DNA of 64,000 bases from positions 434,001 through 498,000 of the forward strand of contig BGZK01000139.1 of NCBI GenBank assembly GCA_005406025.1, given 5' to 3'. Under the pieces are notes generated by a model. That model was given only the letters and a program-made list of their open reading frames with translations. It did no database searches and was not told the DNA's origin. Below are positions 22,403 through 36,329 of the stretch, piece by piece. Both the position numbers and the translations under genes were made by a program. The first letter of the stretch is position 1. Each line of letters opens with the position of its first letter. Source of the stretch: Eumeta japonica. Taxonomy: Eukaryota; Arthropoda; Insecta; Lepidoptera; Psychidae.

Positions 22403-25400
22403 CTTTAATGTAGCATGTGAATTTGATACATTTACAGAAATAATTTAAATACGTACGGTAATAGAATAATTACAAATATTTGGCCCGTTTATAAACACAC
22501 ATATACATGTTTCTTATGAGAATCTTTTTTTTTTTTGATAGGAGGCTAATTTTTATTATATTTGGGGGTGTTTTAATTAGACAAATAAGGTGTAGGCTTG
22601 ACTAACGTCATCCGAAATTAAAATAATACACGAACGAAAATAGGGCGCATATTCAAACTTATTGTGCGGGGCCAGGATTCATATATAAGCACCTTGATAA
22701 AAATACACGGTCATTCGCATGATATATTTAATTGAATGACATTATCATCATCATACTATACTTCATTAAATGATGCCTTCCATTAGAAAACAGTTTATAT
22801 AATTCATGAAGAAAAAGTAAACCAAATCCCATGGCTTAACAAGAACAAATGTTCGTAGAATAACATACATGTTGGCATAATAACATGAAAAATCCATTCG
22901 ATGAATCGGGCAAAGCCGGAAAAATGGTCAAATTATTTTTAAATCGTCGTAAAGGAAAACCCTCGATAATAATACCTACCAGTAAACAAGAAATTTTGAA
23001 TTTAATAAGGGGAAAATGAACATCTTTTTAACCTTCTGGAAGAGGTGTATAATAAAAAATAATTTACTCACCAAATCACAATTATAACATTAACAAAGAT
23101 TTATTTATGTTATATATGCGCAAAGAAACATGCCTTAGTTGTTAGTCACAAAGAGAAAGGATATTATCTTCACTTACACCAACCGAAAGGAATTCACAAA
23201 TCACAGTAGTTATTTCTATGAACGATAGTGCTCACTTTATCTCACTTTTACATTGTTTGTCCTAGAAAAAACATTAATCTCCAATGCATAGCAGGTTGCC
23301 CACCAGAATCTAATAATATTTAAGCCAATCTGTAAACACATATTCACAGATTGGCTTAATACTTTGTTAAACACACCAACTCCGAATGTGGATTAGAAGC
23401 AATCCAGACCCATTACATTATTTAGTCATGGAGAACTATTTTGCAATGCTTATTTGAAAGTAAAAACAAACGATATTGCAGCAAAGGAGTTCCGCTTTAG
23501 AGAATTCTGGCCATTATTTAATGCGCAGGAAAAAAAACATTAAACAAAAAGTAAAAGACAAAGAATACCACAATCGATGCTGCGAACGCCAATGAAAACT
23601 CTGAAGATAAAGGAGGAGTTCGGTTTAACATAAATGATGAGCCTAATGCCACAAACAGACAAGCTTCTAACTCAGTGCATGCTAAAGGCAGGGTAATAGC
23701 AGTGGATCTACCATTGGACTAGCCGTTGCAAATGCGTATTATTTAAATTGAAATAACTAGTACCCATGCGAAAAATCAACATGAAATAATTGTCAAATTT
23801 CATATATACAATATAAATAATAAATATGACAGATTAGTCGGCAGCGATCTATTAAACGAATTAAATATATTCATAAATATTATAATGAAACGTGAATAAA
23901 ATATTATAAAAAATATCTTGATTTTGTACATAAAATACAAAAAAACTTTTTTCCCGTCCCTATATAATATAATATTGGCGTATGATTATATTATTATGTT
24001 TTTAATATTTTATATTACCATATATATATATATTTATATCCTAGAACTATTTCGGCGTCCTACATTGACGATAATGCATTTAAAGTGGCGACCACCTGCT
24101 TTTACCGTCCGATATACGGGCGTCAAATTCAAAACTCGACGTAAAGCGTCTATTATGGCAACATAATAACATGGAAATAAAATTAGAAAAAAATTGTGGA
24201 CGTCAAAATTCTTCAACTCTTTATGAAATTGTATTTTGATCAGTTCACAGTGTTCTCACTTCGGTAGCGCAGCGCTGTTGTCGCAATGTATACACACACT
24301 ACTCGATATACATTATCGTACATTAATAAGCAATTTCGGCATCCCCATGAGACGTTGCCGTTTTGAATTGTTTAGTTTACTTAGTGGATACACAGACGTT
24401 TTTGTTTTATTGTTTCGGCACAAGTACGTCTTTGTTTAAACGTTTCTGAGGGAACATGGTAATATATTGAATCCGTGAAATATATATTTGCAAAGCTAAC
24501 TTTACAAATTTAGCAATTTTTAGCGTCCCTTTAAAAGTTATACGTTTTTCATGGTCTTCTTTAAATGCAAGATAAGTACATTATTTACTCAAAATATTTC
24601 AAATTTATTCTTCGCGCTATTAATTACTATAATATTCTTTTTATTTTATTAGTTATTAATTTAAGGAAGCAGTTGTATTTACCTAAATGCGTTTTTTGTT
24701 AATCCCCTTCATAAAAACAAAAATTTAAATTTGAAGCCTATGCGTGTCTGTTTACACTCCGTATCTGTTGGCATCATAACATCCAACCTTTAATCTTTTC
24801 TAATATTTCCTAATATTTTAAGAATGGCGATAATTGTTTAAAAAAAGCAATAAATATTTATAAACATATTATCGCACAATACTTCTTATTGAATGTTGAG
24901 TGGATAAGATTATGACATTTTTATAGTTATAATTTATAATACAATCTTTAAATTACAATAAACGGAATTATAAAAATATTTCAAAAACCGGAGTTAATAT
25001 TATTTTTGAATTAACGAATATTTTTTATTCGAATTATTTGAAAAATAGATAAGTAAGTGTATGAATAAATTCTTATTCAATTTTGTTTTCCATTGCGATC
25101 TTGGAAAAATTTTTATTTCATTTTAAAACGTCTTTTGTACAATTCCATTTTCTTTCAAAAATAACATGTAGTTCCTAAACATGTAAGTATTAAAAATGTT
25201 ACGAAAATTCTACTTAGCTTGCAATTTATTATAAGTAATAAAAAAAACTCTTTCACAGTTTTTTAGATTTGAGGTATATTGAGCTAAATAGCTATAGATG
25301 TAAAACTATGGAAAACACATTTTTTTTTGTATATAACATTTCTATTTTTCTAATACTGTATCATATTGTACTTGCATCATAAATGCATTTTGTATTATTT

Positions 25401-25985
25401 ACAACAAACTAACAGCTCGTAAATTTCCGTACGGATAAAGACAAAAATTTAAATGTACTGTTTCCAATTTCTACACTACCCTATAGAGTAAACATATAAT
25501 AGAACAGTATTAAATGAGACAAAGCAATAAATTTTTTTTTTTTACCTAAGATAACATAGACATTCCGCTGAGATACACCTCAAACACACATAAGTAATTA
25601 AAATTGTGATAAGTCATTTAAAAATACCTACAAATAAAAGGAAGAAAGTGGTATGATTTTTTTTTAGTCTTCTAGAAAGAGAAACCTGATTTTCATATTT
25701 TTAGAATTTAAGTAGATGAAAAACAGGTTTGATAATTCTGTTAAGTAAATTTTAAATTTAAACTCTTTCATTCAAGCACTTATTTCCTATTTTGCCCTCT
25801 CAGGGCAAAACTAATTCCCGTGTCCCTATTTTCGAAGAAATTTATTGATATTCCATAATAATTTTATTTCCTGTTTTACAAACTTAGAATTAGAATTTTC
25901 TTAAATTATTTTATCCACTTTTCTACCAATAAAAATAACCCACTTTCTAAATTTTGTATTCCTTCATCATTACTTTCAACTCTAA
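22403..25985. other. Intergenic, AT-rich
   Basis: No gene supported. A 14-bp perfect inverted repeat (23320-23333 and 23346-23359) is present. A somewhat GC-richer patch at 24050-24440 holds only short open frames without family features. Confidence 0.6.
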
Positions 25986-27181
25986 GGCTCGTATTAATAA
26001 ATCGCTCTCACATTAGATCCTAAGACTTATATCAAACGATGACATCTCAGCTGTCAATATTAGTTTTAAGTCATGGACGAATTAATAAACCAATCCTAAG
26101 TCATACACATATGACGTATAACTCAAGTAGAGTATCATAAGTATCTGTCAAAAAGAATGAACATTTTATTTTGTCGGAATGAACTAGTAACGTTCCGTTA
26201 TAGGAAAAAAATCGTAAAATGACATCAGTAATACAATGTAAATGAAAATTATTATATTAATGGCATTATATAATCATTATAAATATTATAATATATTACA
26301 ATCATAAATGTCATTATTTTATTGTTATGTTTCAATGCATTTAATGCATATATTAGTAAATAATGTTAACTAACGTATTTTTGTATGAATATTTTATTTT
26401 GTCGGAACGTAACGTTGTAGTGCGCTATTGGTGCAGTGTTTATGGTTGTTTATTGTGTTTTGAACTACAATAATACATTTTTGAAAAAAATTATAGAAGT
26501 TAATTAATTTTTTGCTTCCTAGTATTTTTGTGTGCAGTTATTATTTTATTACTGTAATGGATGAAAAACACATATTCTCAGTATTAGAAAAAAAATCTTT
26601 TTTAAGTATCTTAAGCAAATATAAAAACAGTCGAATGCAAGGATACGAGCACTAACACCCTTAAATCAAGTCACGTAGCATAGGATTGGATAACACGAGA
26701 ATATAATTCAAATTCAGATTGTATGTATCAAGTATCATCGGCAAAATATGAATAATAATTTTTAATGTTTAAAGTATTTAGCTTTGACATATATAAAATA
26801 TACACGAAAATTTCTAAATAATTTTTATTTCTTTCGAGGTTTTTAGTCACTGGTGCGAAAAATTCATCATAAATATCATAATAATCATAATGATTATACA
26901 TATCAATATCTTCCATTATTCCCTCTTTTTGTCTATGCTCGATCTTAAGTGAACTAATGACCACACTCAGCTGATATTCTTCAATACGGTACCATAAAAC
27001 GTTACTCAAAGAACGCGAGTTATGTTTATTAATACGTCAATACACAGATGTCATTTGACAGCACTCCGCTGATATGTGTTACCACAAACCGAACTTAAGT
27101 AACGTTTATTAATGAGCAACAGATCTTAAAACTGTACTGAATACAGCTCTTAGAGATAAGAGCGATTTATTAATACGAGCA
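25986..27181. mobile_element. PIF/Harbinger-like DNA transposon remnant with perfect 22-bp TIRs
   Basis: The left end (25987-26008, beginning GCTCGTATTAATAAATCG) is an exact reverse complement of the right end (27159-27180). The flanks TAA (left) and TAC (right) are compatible with a decayed 3-bp target duplication, as in PIF/Harbinger. The minus strand carries a 93-codon frame (26728-27009) with an acidic, tyrosine-rich stretch and an N-x-LEIF-like motif, resembling the N-terminal region of HARBI1-type proteins. No DDE catalytic core is seen, so it is likely non-autonomous or internally deleted. Confidence 0.6.
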
Positions 27182-30090
27182 TACATTGATGAATCAGTCA
27201 TTTATTAGAATTTCCGAAAATCTCTATAATTAGTAAGGGCTAGGTGTGCCAACGGCTTCGCTCGTGTGAATTACAAAATTATTGTTTGGGTTTTCTAAAT
27301 AAAGAATAATTTTGCTTTGGTATGTTAATTACGGGACAAATAACAATATGGTAAATATTTGTAATTTAAATCTTTTTTTATAGTCTAGGTAACAAATTGA
27401 CATTGGTGCAAAATAGAGATACTGGTCCTAAAAATACGTGATAGCTCATTCGATCCAAAATAATGTCTAGAAAAATGTATCGAAAACTTTTATTAGCACA
27501 TAAAATTTTTTAAAAGTTATAAACAATTCAAAATGAAAAAAGGTACTTTTTTCAGCGGTATCTCTACTATTAATATTTAAGAAATTTGAAAAAAAGATCC
27601 TCAAAGAGGAGGAACCTTCATTATTTACAATTTTAATTTAACGCTGAAAATGTGGCTCCGCCCGATATTTTAAGATAGCGCGCGCGGTGTCAAAATCGAG
27701 CACGTCACACTAAATAATTTTTTTAAGGTATTAAATATTGATTTAAAAATTTAAATGTATTTTGGTGAATTCAGGACACTTCAAAGAATTTATTCTTTTT
27801 GGAAAATGAACTAAAAGTCAATTTTATTACAAGTTAGACTATTAATTAACAAAATTTTCTCCAACTTTTGTCGTTGTACATTAAATGAAATGTTTAATTA
27901 ATTGAAATAAATTCTTTTCGCTTAGTGAAGCTCTTTTCATATACATGCTTAACAAGATCACGCCATAAAAGGTTAAAAAATTTCAATACTTAGCTAATAC
28001 CAAACTTTTAACTAATTTTTTTCGCCATTTGTTAATAATTATTTTAACAAATGGACTATTTAAGTGTTTTAAAATAATATATAAGTTTATTCTTTTAAAA
28101 ATATTATGCCAAATTTTTTTATAACAATATTTAATTTTTTATCATCGCTTTTTTTTCATTTCAATAAAAATACAGTAACACTTATTTTTGATCTTACAAT
28201 TTTGGTTATAATGTGTATTATAACCAAATAAACCAAATTGGTTATAGTGGTGAAAAGTATCGTCTCTTAACTTTATTTAAGAAGCTTGTTCTTTAACCAC
28301 TGCACGCTGATCCAGTATATTAGTCTTTTCAAATATACTGGGTCTAACATTCGCCAGTAGTATGATGACATCATCCGAAATCGACGCTTAACATTCTTTT
28401 CGATGCACGCTACGATTCGTTTGAGTTAAAAGCTCGTTGGTCAAGGCACACGTCAGAATAATTCTGAACTCGATAGTAGAGAGTGCGAATTATTTGAACA
28501 CTGTTGGGTTCTGAGACAAAGTTCTTGATTACTTGGTTACTATCAATCGTTAAGTTAGTTCGCTAAGATGTGATAAATAAAAATACAGTCATTATTTATT
28601 TATTTATTCGCTCTACTTAATCCTCTCACACTATATCTCCCTCGCTTCTCTCCTTCTCGATCTTCATCGCTCACTTAAGCATCGTTCCTTCATTAAACAA
28701 AACAAATCATAAACATTGCCAGCAAAATAAAAATTAATGACTTTCAAATCTTGTATTTATAATGAATCATATAGATAAACATATAAAAAAAACAGAAACC
28801 TATATAAAAGGATCATCATTTACAAAAGGATCATTTGTAGATGAACAAATAAAGGAAAGAAATGGTATCAACAAAGTGGACATCGTATGATAGGGTCAGA
28901 GAGGGGGAAGGGATTCATAAGCTATGTGAGCTAAGCACATGTATAAAACTAAAATATTAAAACTCAAAACTTTAACAGTAACAAAAAAGTCTCGTGTTAC
29001 TCACGGTTTGTAAATTTTATAAAATGTTCGATTTATTGTTAATCTGATGAAAATGTATATAAATAGAATTATGTAAATAATTTTGGAAATGCTGTTTCAA
29101 TAATTTCTAAATTTGAATTCGCATATGTGACGTCACATCAAAAGAGGGAGTCATACAAATGTTACCATCTATGACAAGGAGGGGGCTATAAAATCATTAA
29201 AACTGTGTGACGTAATTCGTGGATGGCCTCTTACATTGACAATGAGTTCTGTCAGTTTTATGTCCAATTTCATAAAAATTGGTTAAAGTATTGTCGAGTT
29301 ATAAGTAGCCATACAAACAAACAAACAGCAAAATGAAATAGCTCATATATCATAAAATGGTGTGCTTCATTAGTACACTAAAAGATCATTTTAACTATTA
29401 TCGGCCGATGAAAAAATATATAAACGAACAGCCAGACAAGCAAACCTAAATTGCCTATACTCATTTTCAGCTGGTGTTAAACTTTCCACGTACTTAATAT
29501 TATTAAAATCGGTACTTAATTTTATTAAAGTAGACACTTCCGCATTTATAATATTATTATGGATTATAACCGGATACGATGTTTCTCTACATGAACTTAT
29601 ATACTTACACTTATTACATACAGAAGGAGGATACATTATCCTCCGTCTGCGACAGTTGGGTAAAAATAATTAATCGAGTAAAAATAACGACTTCAATTAA
29701 CAATATCAGAATGTATACGTAACATTTTATCGGCGAGGTTGCCAATCTTCGACAAAAACAGAGACAAGGTCAAGACCTTGGTGACGGTTTGGCAATGAAC
29801 AGAAGGAAGGCATATAGGTGTTAATGTCGATTAACTTGTAAAAATATTCGAAGACGTCATATAGTGATGAGTATAGAAGTGGGTTCCAATGTATAGTAGA
29901 ATGTCTATAAATTGTATACATCCAAAAACGCATGAATATTAAATTATAAAGTCACTAAAGTAGTTACTATCTAATGATATAATAGCAGATATAAAAATAT
30001 TATGGTTTTTACAGGTAAAACAGGTAGACGTCATAATAATGTTGAACGGGAAGACGTCAAAATTGTGATGTGATGTAAATATATATATAT
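27182..30090. other. Intergenic with degraded repeats
   Basis: AT-rich. The stretch 29120-29330 (GTGACGTCACATCAAAAGAG, then GTGTGACGTAATTCGTGGAT and AATTTCATAAAAATTGGTTA with a CAAACAAACAAAC run) resembles a widespread lepidopteran repeat. A 12-bp hairpin lies at 28201-28228 and another at about 29622-29647. No gene seen. Confidence 0.5.
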
Positions 30091-30097
30091 ATATATA

Positions 30098-31117
30098 CCA
30101 TTTTATTCAATAACTTATTGCTGTTTTGTACGTAGTGACGTAATCTTATTTCTATAGAAATTTTGGGACTTTTGATCAAAAAACTACAAGTAGTGTTGAC
30201 AGTCCTCTCTTGATGTTAACCTAATACTACCTAAAGAATTCTGATGAAACCGAAACAGGTGGAAATCTGAGGGTGCAAGGCGAGACCTACATGGTGGATG
30301 CATTGACACTTCCCAACCAACCTCTCTCAATATTTGCTGAGTGGCTAAAGATGTGCGTGGTTTGGCGTTATCATGGTGAAAAGTTGATCAATCCCTTTCA
30401 GTTGATGAATTCAGGCTGTTTTACTCTTTACTTGCTTGACTCTCATCAGCGAATGGCAGTACGGATCCGAATTGATAGTTTTGCCCAACAGTAAGAGTTC
30501 ATAATGAATAATGCCCTTCCAATCCCACAATACACATATCATCAACTTATTGATGATATTAATCCGGATTAATGCGAGTTAATCCGGGTTCCGCTGTAGT
30601 TTGTGAAGCTCGCTTGCTTTTTGACCATGATCTCTTTCGCACGGTCTTGTCGTAGATAATCCATTTTTCATCAGCAGTGATCGAAAACGATTCGGTTTTA
30701 TTACGTTTCAATATAGAATTGTAAAGGAGTACACGATTTGTTAGATTTCTTTCAGTGAGCTCATGTGGGACCCAAGCATAGAGCTTTTTGTACATCCAGC
30801 TTTTTTCAAATGGATAAAAACTGTTTTGTGGTCAATCTCCAGCTCTTCAGCTATCTCATAAAACTAAAATGTCGATCTTGCTCTACTTTTTTCAAAATAG
30901 CATAGACTTTATCGGTAGCAGGTTGACCAGAGGGAGGTTCATCTTTAATATTGAAATTACCGGACTGAAAACGCTTGAACCAGTTTTGTGCTACTCTTGC
31001 CGACACTGCATTAGGTTCATAAACGTCACAATATTTTTTCGCGGCTTGTGTCGCATTTTTCTTTGTTTTGTGATATAACTTCAAAATATATCGAATTGCT
31101 ACGTTAGATTCATTCAT
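30098..31117 (-). pseudogene. Mariner transposase pseudogene
   Basis: This is a near full-length but broken mariner transposase gene, about 340 codons, the usual size. The N-terminal part (from an ATG at 31115-31117) includes QNWFKRFQSGNFNIKDEPPS, the second HTH region and linker of the paired-like DNA-binding domain. A later frame gives WVPHELTERNL and DEKWIIYD, the two best known mariner signatures; the DEKW carries the first catalytic aspartate. Further along (30140-30490) antisense reading shows [17 protein letters not shown] and VIE-x-NG-x-Y ends, broken by stops and frameshifts. The plus-strand open frame at 30273-30494 is a shadow. It cannot make an active enzyme. Confidence 0.85.
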
Positions 31118-31159
31118 ATTGGTGGACGGAAAAACAATAGAAAATTGGTCAAGCACCTT

Positions 31160-32635
31160 TTTTTCTTTTTATTTTTCTTTTTTTAAAGTGCCATATATTT
31201 AATGGTTTCAAAACTAACCAGATGGAAATGCACAACCGAAGAGATTTTACTGCCACTTTGTATTTTTAAAATACGAAAAAATCTAATGTGTATAGCAAAA
31301 TCTATAAAAACGAATTAGAACAACGTTGAGAGATGAAGGTTGTATTACATATGATTTGAAAAATGGAGATGTTATCTTAGACAGATAATTTGATAATTGA
31401 ACATTTATATAAAAAGTTCTGCAAAGAAGTAAGAATGTCTACCATTTTGTAACTTACATAAATGGATTCAGCATATAGTAATACAAAATGTTATCAATTT
31501 TAAAATGAAAATTAACAATTATAAGACCTTTTACAGTAACTAAACATATATAACACAGAATCTCAAATAGATTATTTACCGGAAAATTCGTACAATTTAT
31601 CTATAATTATATCACGATTTGATATATGCTTGTATATCATTCATAGTAAATGGTAAGATATAAGTTCACATCAGTAATGAAATGGAGAGTAAAGTAAGCC
31701 ATAGGGAAGATTATTGACAAGAAAACGCACACTGGTCCATCCAGATAACTCTTCTAGGTTCTTTCGCTCTAGCATCCGGTCTCCATCGACTTGAGAGCAA
31801 CAGAAGAAAGATCACAAAAGAATACTGAAGCTGTATGTACCACAAGTAAGTAATATTATTCCAGAGTTCGACAGGTTGTAAGGCAACATTAATGCATAGT
31901 TTAATATTATAAAGTCCTTCTCTGGTACATTGTTAATGTTTGACGAAACGACCCGTTAACGAACACTGAATAAATTAAAAGGATTTACCAAAATATTGTC
32001 TAACTAGTTTATTATGTACTTCTTGAATGTGGATTACAGAAATTGTGTGATTGGAAAATTAAATTAAAAGCTTTCAGTTTTGGTGAAATACTTATGAAAC
32101 AATAAGATCGATAAAAAACCTAACGGATAACGATCTCTTTATTAATTACATTTTAAACGGAAATGCCGAATCGATAATTAATCTCTCAATTTTACTGAAA
32201 AAGACATTATTAAATGATTGAAATATATACGATATACCATACAAACAAAGCACATGAATTGAGGCTAATCATTTCCAAATGTTTAGCCTCAGTTTAGATA
32301 GTTTTTACATATTCGTACTATGTATAAATATAAAACTTCGAAATTAGTAAATAATTTATTCGCAAAGATTCATAGTACCCTCCTGTTTTAAAACAACTTT
32401 CCCAAAGTAACTTTAACAAAAATGTATCATTGAAAATGTACCTACTTAAAAATAATATAAACACAACCCTACTAACTAACGGCAACCACGCGCTGCGCAG
32501 TGTGCCCAGGCACGTGAAGAACTTGAATTCTGCCTCGCGTTCGGGCTATGTAATGTCTTATTTCAAAGAATTTGTCCAGTCACTTACCTACAAAGGACTT
32601 AATATCAGTGTTGTCGCCGCCAAAAGTCGCCGGAG
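31160..32635. other. Intergenic, AT-rich
   Basis: No supported gene. The end (32430-32635) is slightly GC-richer and leads directly into the 48-bp satellite; the open frame there continues into the satellite and is not called. Confidence 0.55.
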
Positions 32636-34592
32636 ATATTATTTATTTAAATTGTGCCATCTGTTAGATCCCAAAATATATCTCAGTACTTTATTTAATT
32701 AGTACCATCTAGAGATCGCAAAATTATTTCTCATTATTTTATGTAAATAGTGCCATCTGTTAGTTCAAAAAATTTATCTCAGTTTTCTATTTAAATAATG
32801 CCATCTGTTTGACAGTAAAATTTATATCAGTATTTTATTTGAGTAGTGCTATCTGTAAAATCGCAAAATGTATGACGGTATTTTATTTAAATAGTGCCAT
32901 CTGTTAGATACCAAAATCTATATCAAGTCAGTATTTAATGTAATTCGTGCTATATGTTAGTCCGAAAAATTTATCTCAGTATTTTATTTAATAATGCCAT
33001 CTGTGAGATCGCAAAATGTATATTTCTGATTTATTTAAGTAATATCATCTATTAAATACCAAAATCTATATCAGTATTTAATGTAAATAATGTTATCTGT
33101 TACTTCGAAAAATTTATCTCAGCTTTTATTTGAGTGGTGCCATCTGTGAGATCGCAAAATGTATATCTGTGTTTATTTAAATAATGTCATCTGTTAGATA
33201 CCAAAATCTATATCGGTATTTAATGTAAATAGTGCTATGTGTTAGTTCAAAAAAATTATCTCAGCATTTTATTTAAATACTGCCATCTGTTTGATAGTAA
33301 AATTTATCTCAGTTTTCTATTTAAAGAACGCCATCTGTTAGTTCGAAAAATATATCTCAATGTTTTTTGTAAATAGTTCCATCTATAAATCGCAAAATTA
33401 TTTCTCAGTATTTTACGTAAATAGTGCCATCTGTTTGATAGTAAAATTTATCTCAGCATTCTATTTAAATATTGCCATCTGTTAGATCCCACAATATATC
33501 TCAGCATTAGATTTGAGTAGTGCCATCTGTGAGATCGCAAAATGTATATTAGTGTGTTATTTAAATAATGCCATCTGTTAGTTCGAAGAATATATCTCAG
33601 TGCTTTATTTAAATAGTACCATCTATAAATCACAAAATTATTTCTCAGTATTTTATGTAAATAGTGCCATCTGTTTGATAGTAAAATGTATGTAAGCAAT
33701 TTATTTAAATACTGCCATCTGTTAGATCCCAAAATATATCTCAGCATTTTATTTAAGTAGTGCCATCTGTGAGATCACAAAATATATCTCAGCATTAGAT
33801 TTGAGTAGTGCCATCTGTGAGATCGCAAAATGTATATTAGTGTGTTATTTAAATAATGCCATCTGTTAGTTCGAAGAATATATCTCAGTGTTTTATTTAA
33901 ATAGTACCATCTATAGATCGCAAAATTAATTCTCAGTATTTTTTGTAAATAGTGCCATCTGTTAGTTCGTAAAGTTTATATCAGTATTCTAATTAAATAC
34001 TACCATCTGTGAGATCACAAAATGTATATCTGTGTTTTATTTAAATAGTACCATCTATAGATCGCAAAATTAATTCTCAGTATTTTTTGTAAATAGTGCC
34101 ATCTGTTAGTTCGTAAAGTTTATATCAGTATTCTAATTAAATACTACCATCTGTGAGATCACAAAATGTATATCTGTGTTTTATTTAAATAGTACCATCT
34201 ATAGATCGCAAAATTAATTCTCAGTATTTTTTGTAAATAGTGCCATCTGTTAGTTCGTAAAGTTTATATCAGTATTCTAATTAAATACTACCATCTGTGA
34301 TATCACAAAATGTATATCTGTGTTTTATTTAAATAGTACCATCTATAGATCGCAAAATTAATTCTCAGTATTTTTTGTAAATAGTGCCATCTGTTAGTTC
34401 GTAAAGTTTATATCAGTATTCTAATTAAATACTACCATCTGTGAGATCACAAAATGTATATCAGTGTTTTATTTAAATAATGTCATCTGTTAGATACCAA
34501 AATCTATATCGGTATTCAATGTAAACAGTGCCATCTGTTAGTTCGAAAAATTAATATCACTATTTTATTTAAATAATGGCATCTGTTAGATC
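32636..34592. repeat. 48-bp satellite array, about 41 monomers, with higher-order repeats
   Basis: The monomer is AGTGCCATCTGTTAGATCGC followed by an AAAAT-rich part and TCTCAGTATTTTATTTAAAT. The GCCATCT motif recurs every 47-48 bases from about 32656 to 34578. A three-monomer unit of 144 bases repeats four times almost exactly at 33901, 34045, 34189 and 34333. A second segment is duplicated with a 288-base offset (33493 and 33781). Open frames within it (33448-33747, minus) come from the repeat length being a multiple of 3. Confidence 0.95.
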
Positions 34593-36090
34593 TTAATACG
34601 AATTTCAACCTCTTCTTGAATCGAATCTCAAAATACGTGATTCGATTCACGTAAACGTAATGTAATCCAACCGTATTTGACAAGATTGATCACCGGTGAT
34701 GTAAAATGAATTACCTACGACAAGAACATGCAAAAAGATCATGATGAAAAGGCAAGTAAATTTCATAGGCTATAGCGAAATCCAGTTTAACTCGCAATAA
34801 GTTAATGCTGTGTATATGGTGGGATTGGATTGGCATTATTCAATGCGCTTTTACCGCCGGACAAAATCATAAGTTCGGATCTTTACATTAATGACTAAAG
34901 CCAGATTGGCAACAAGTTATTGAATAAATATATATTATATGATGAAAAATTATCATGAATTTATAAGTAAAGTATGAAAAGACTTTTTCCCCAACCTTAT
35001 ATTTTGAAAACTTTAACCGACACCTCATGCAATACGTTTAAGTACTATCACATACTTTGCCGATAGGATAGTTTTCCAGTTATGAGAAAAATTAACTAAC
35101 TTTTTTCTTTGTGTTAAAACTACAGATATCTTGATTATTTTGAGGTCGATATTCTCAAATCTTAGGGTGTCTGTAAACTACGTTAACTCAAATGGTACAA
35201 CTACAAAAAAAAGTTAAACGTACTTTCAAACCCCACTATATCCACGACAAGGGAATTTCAATTTTCGTCATTTTCGTACCGACCAATCACATGAAGGGGA
35301 TCATCGCAAAAAACTGTCATGGCCGATGACGATTTGTAACCTTTCCTGTGAATATGACTGTGTATGTTTATACATTTTACTAAGAAATAATAACTGATTT
35401 ACTAAAGAATATTGTCAATAAAAAAACGGGAAAAAAGAAGTTCAGCGACGTAGTCGTTGAGTGTACATAATACTGATGACATAGATGTTTATTTGAATAA
35501 GTATCTACTATTATTTGTTTCTGTTCCATTCGATGCTGTACAATTTTAAATTAATAAACTAGGCGCCTACAGTAATTAATTTGATTTTTTTACATAACTG
35601 AAACCGCGGTCTCGTGTTAAAAATGACTACGAGGTTATGAAATATTCTTTTCAAAAATACCAAAATCTTATAAATTCCAAGATCTAAAAACTTCTTAACC
35701 CAGAGCAATATATATACCAAAAACTGTTACGTGCCTCGATTGAAGTAAAAGGGCCTATTTTTCAGTATCATAAACAGAAAAGCGTGAAAAACAAAACGAA
35801 ACGACACGAAATAAACAATCAATTATAATTAACAAAATAATCAAGAACTACTGTTAAATCACAATTGATTATTCGTTAACAAGTGGTACAGTGAAGACAA
35901 AATTATAATGAAAAGTGCATATTATAAATTTACACACTAAACATGTAACTAATTATCATAACAATTTAATGATACGTAAACTTATTTTTTGCAATCAATT
36001 GTAGAAAGATAAAGTTGGCTTCCTAAGCCTGGCATATACCAAATTTGGTATATACCAAAACTTAATAGTGCAACAATTCAATATATTATA
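34593..36090. other. Intergenic, AT-rich
   Basis: Nothing recognised beyond AT-rich sequence. Confidence 0.55.
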
Positions 36091-36094
36091 TTTT

Positions 36095-36300
36095 ACCAAC
36101 TGAGGGTGTCGTAGAGATCGCGTCCCCCTGTTCGTCTCGAGAGCGACGCGCGAGCTCCGCGCACCGACGCAAGCGCCGTCGACCGGCAATAAGTGAAACA
36201 CGACCCTTTGCGCGCGTCAAACCGTTATAAACGATTGCCCTCGAAATCGAGACAATCATGACTAACATACGGCTTGCGAGTTCACCGCACCTTTGACATT
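36095..36300. other. CpG-rich patch
   Basis: It contains GAGAGCGACGCGCGAGCTCC and GACGCAAGCGCCGTCGACCG in otherwise AT-rich DNA, just upstream of the BESS-like relic. It could be the promoter or 5' part of the gene from which that relic derives. Two overlapping minus-strand frames here have no recognised features. Confidence 0.3.
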
Positions 36301-36329
36301 TAAATCAAGTTAACGGTACAGCACCGCGA

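Noticed and set aside
30273..30494. 73-codon plus-strand frame
   Set aside because: Antisense of the broken mariner transposase; minus-strand reading gives the family motifs.
32636..34592. CRISPR-like array
   Set aside because: Units are directly adjacent 48-mers without unique spacers, and the host is a eukaryote; this is satellite DNA.
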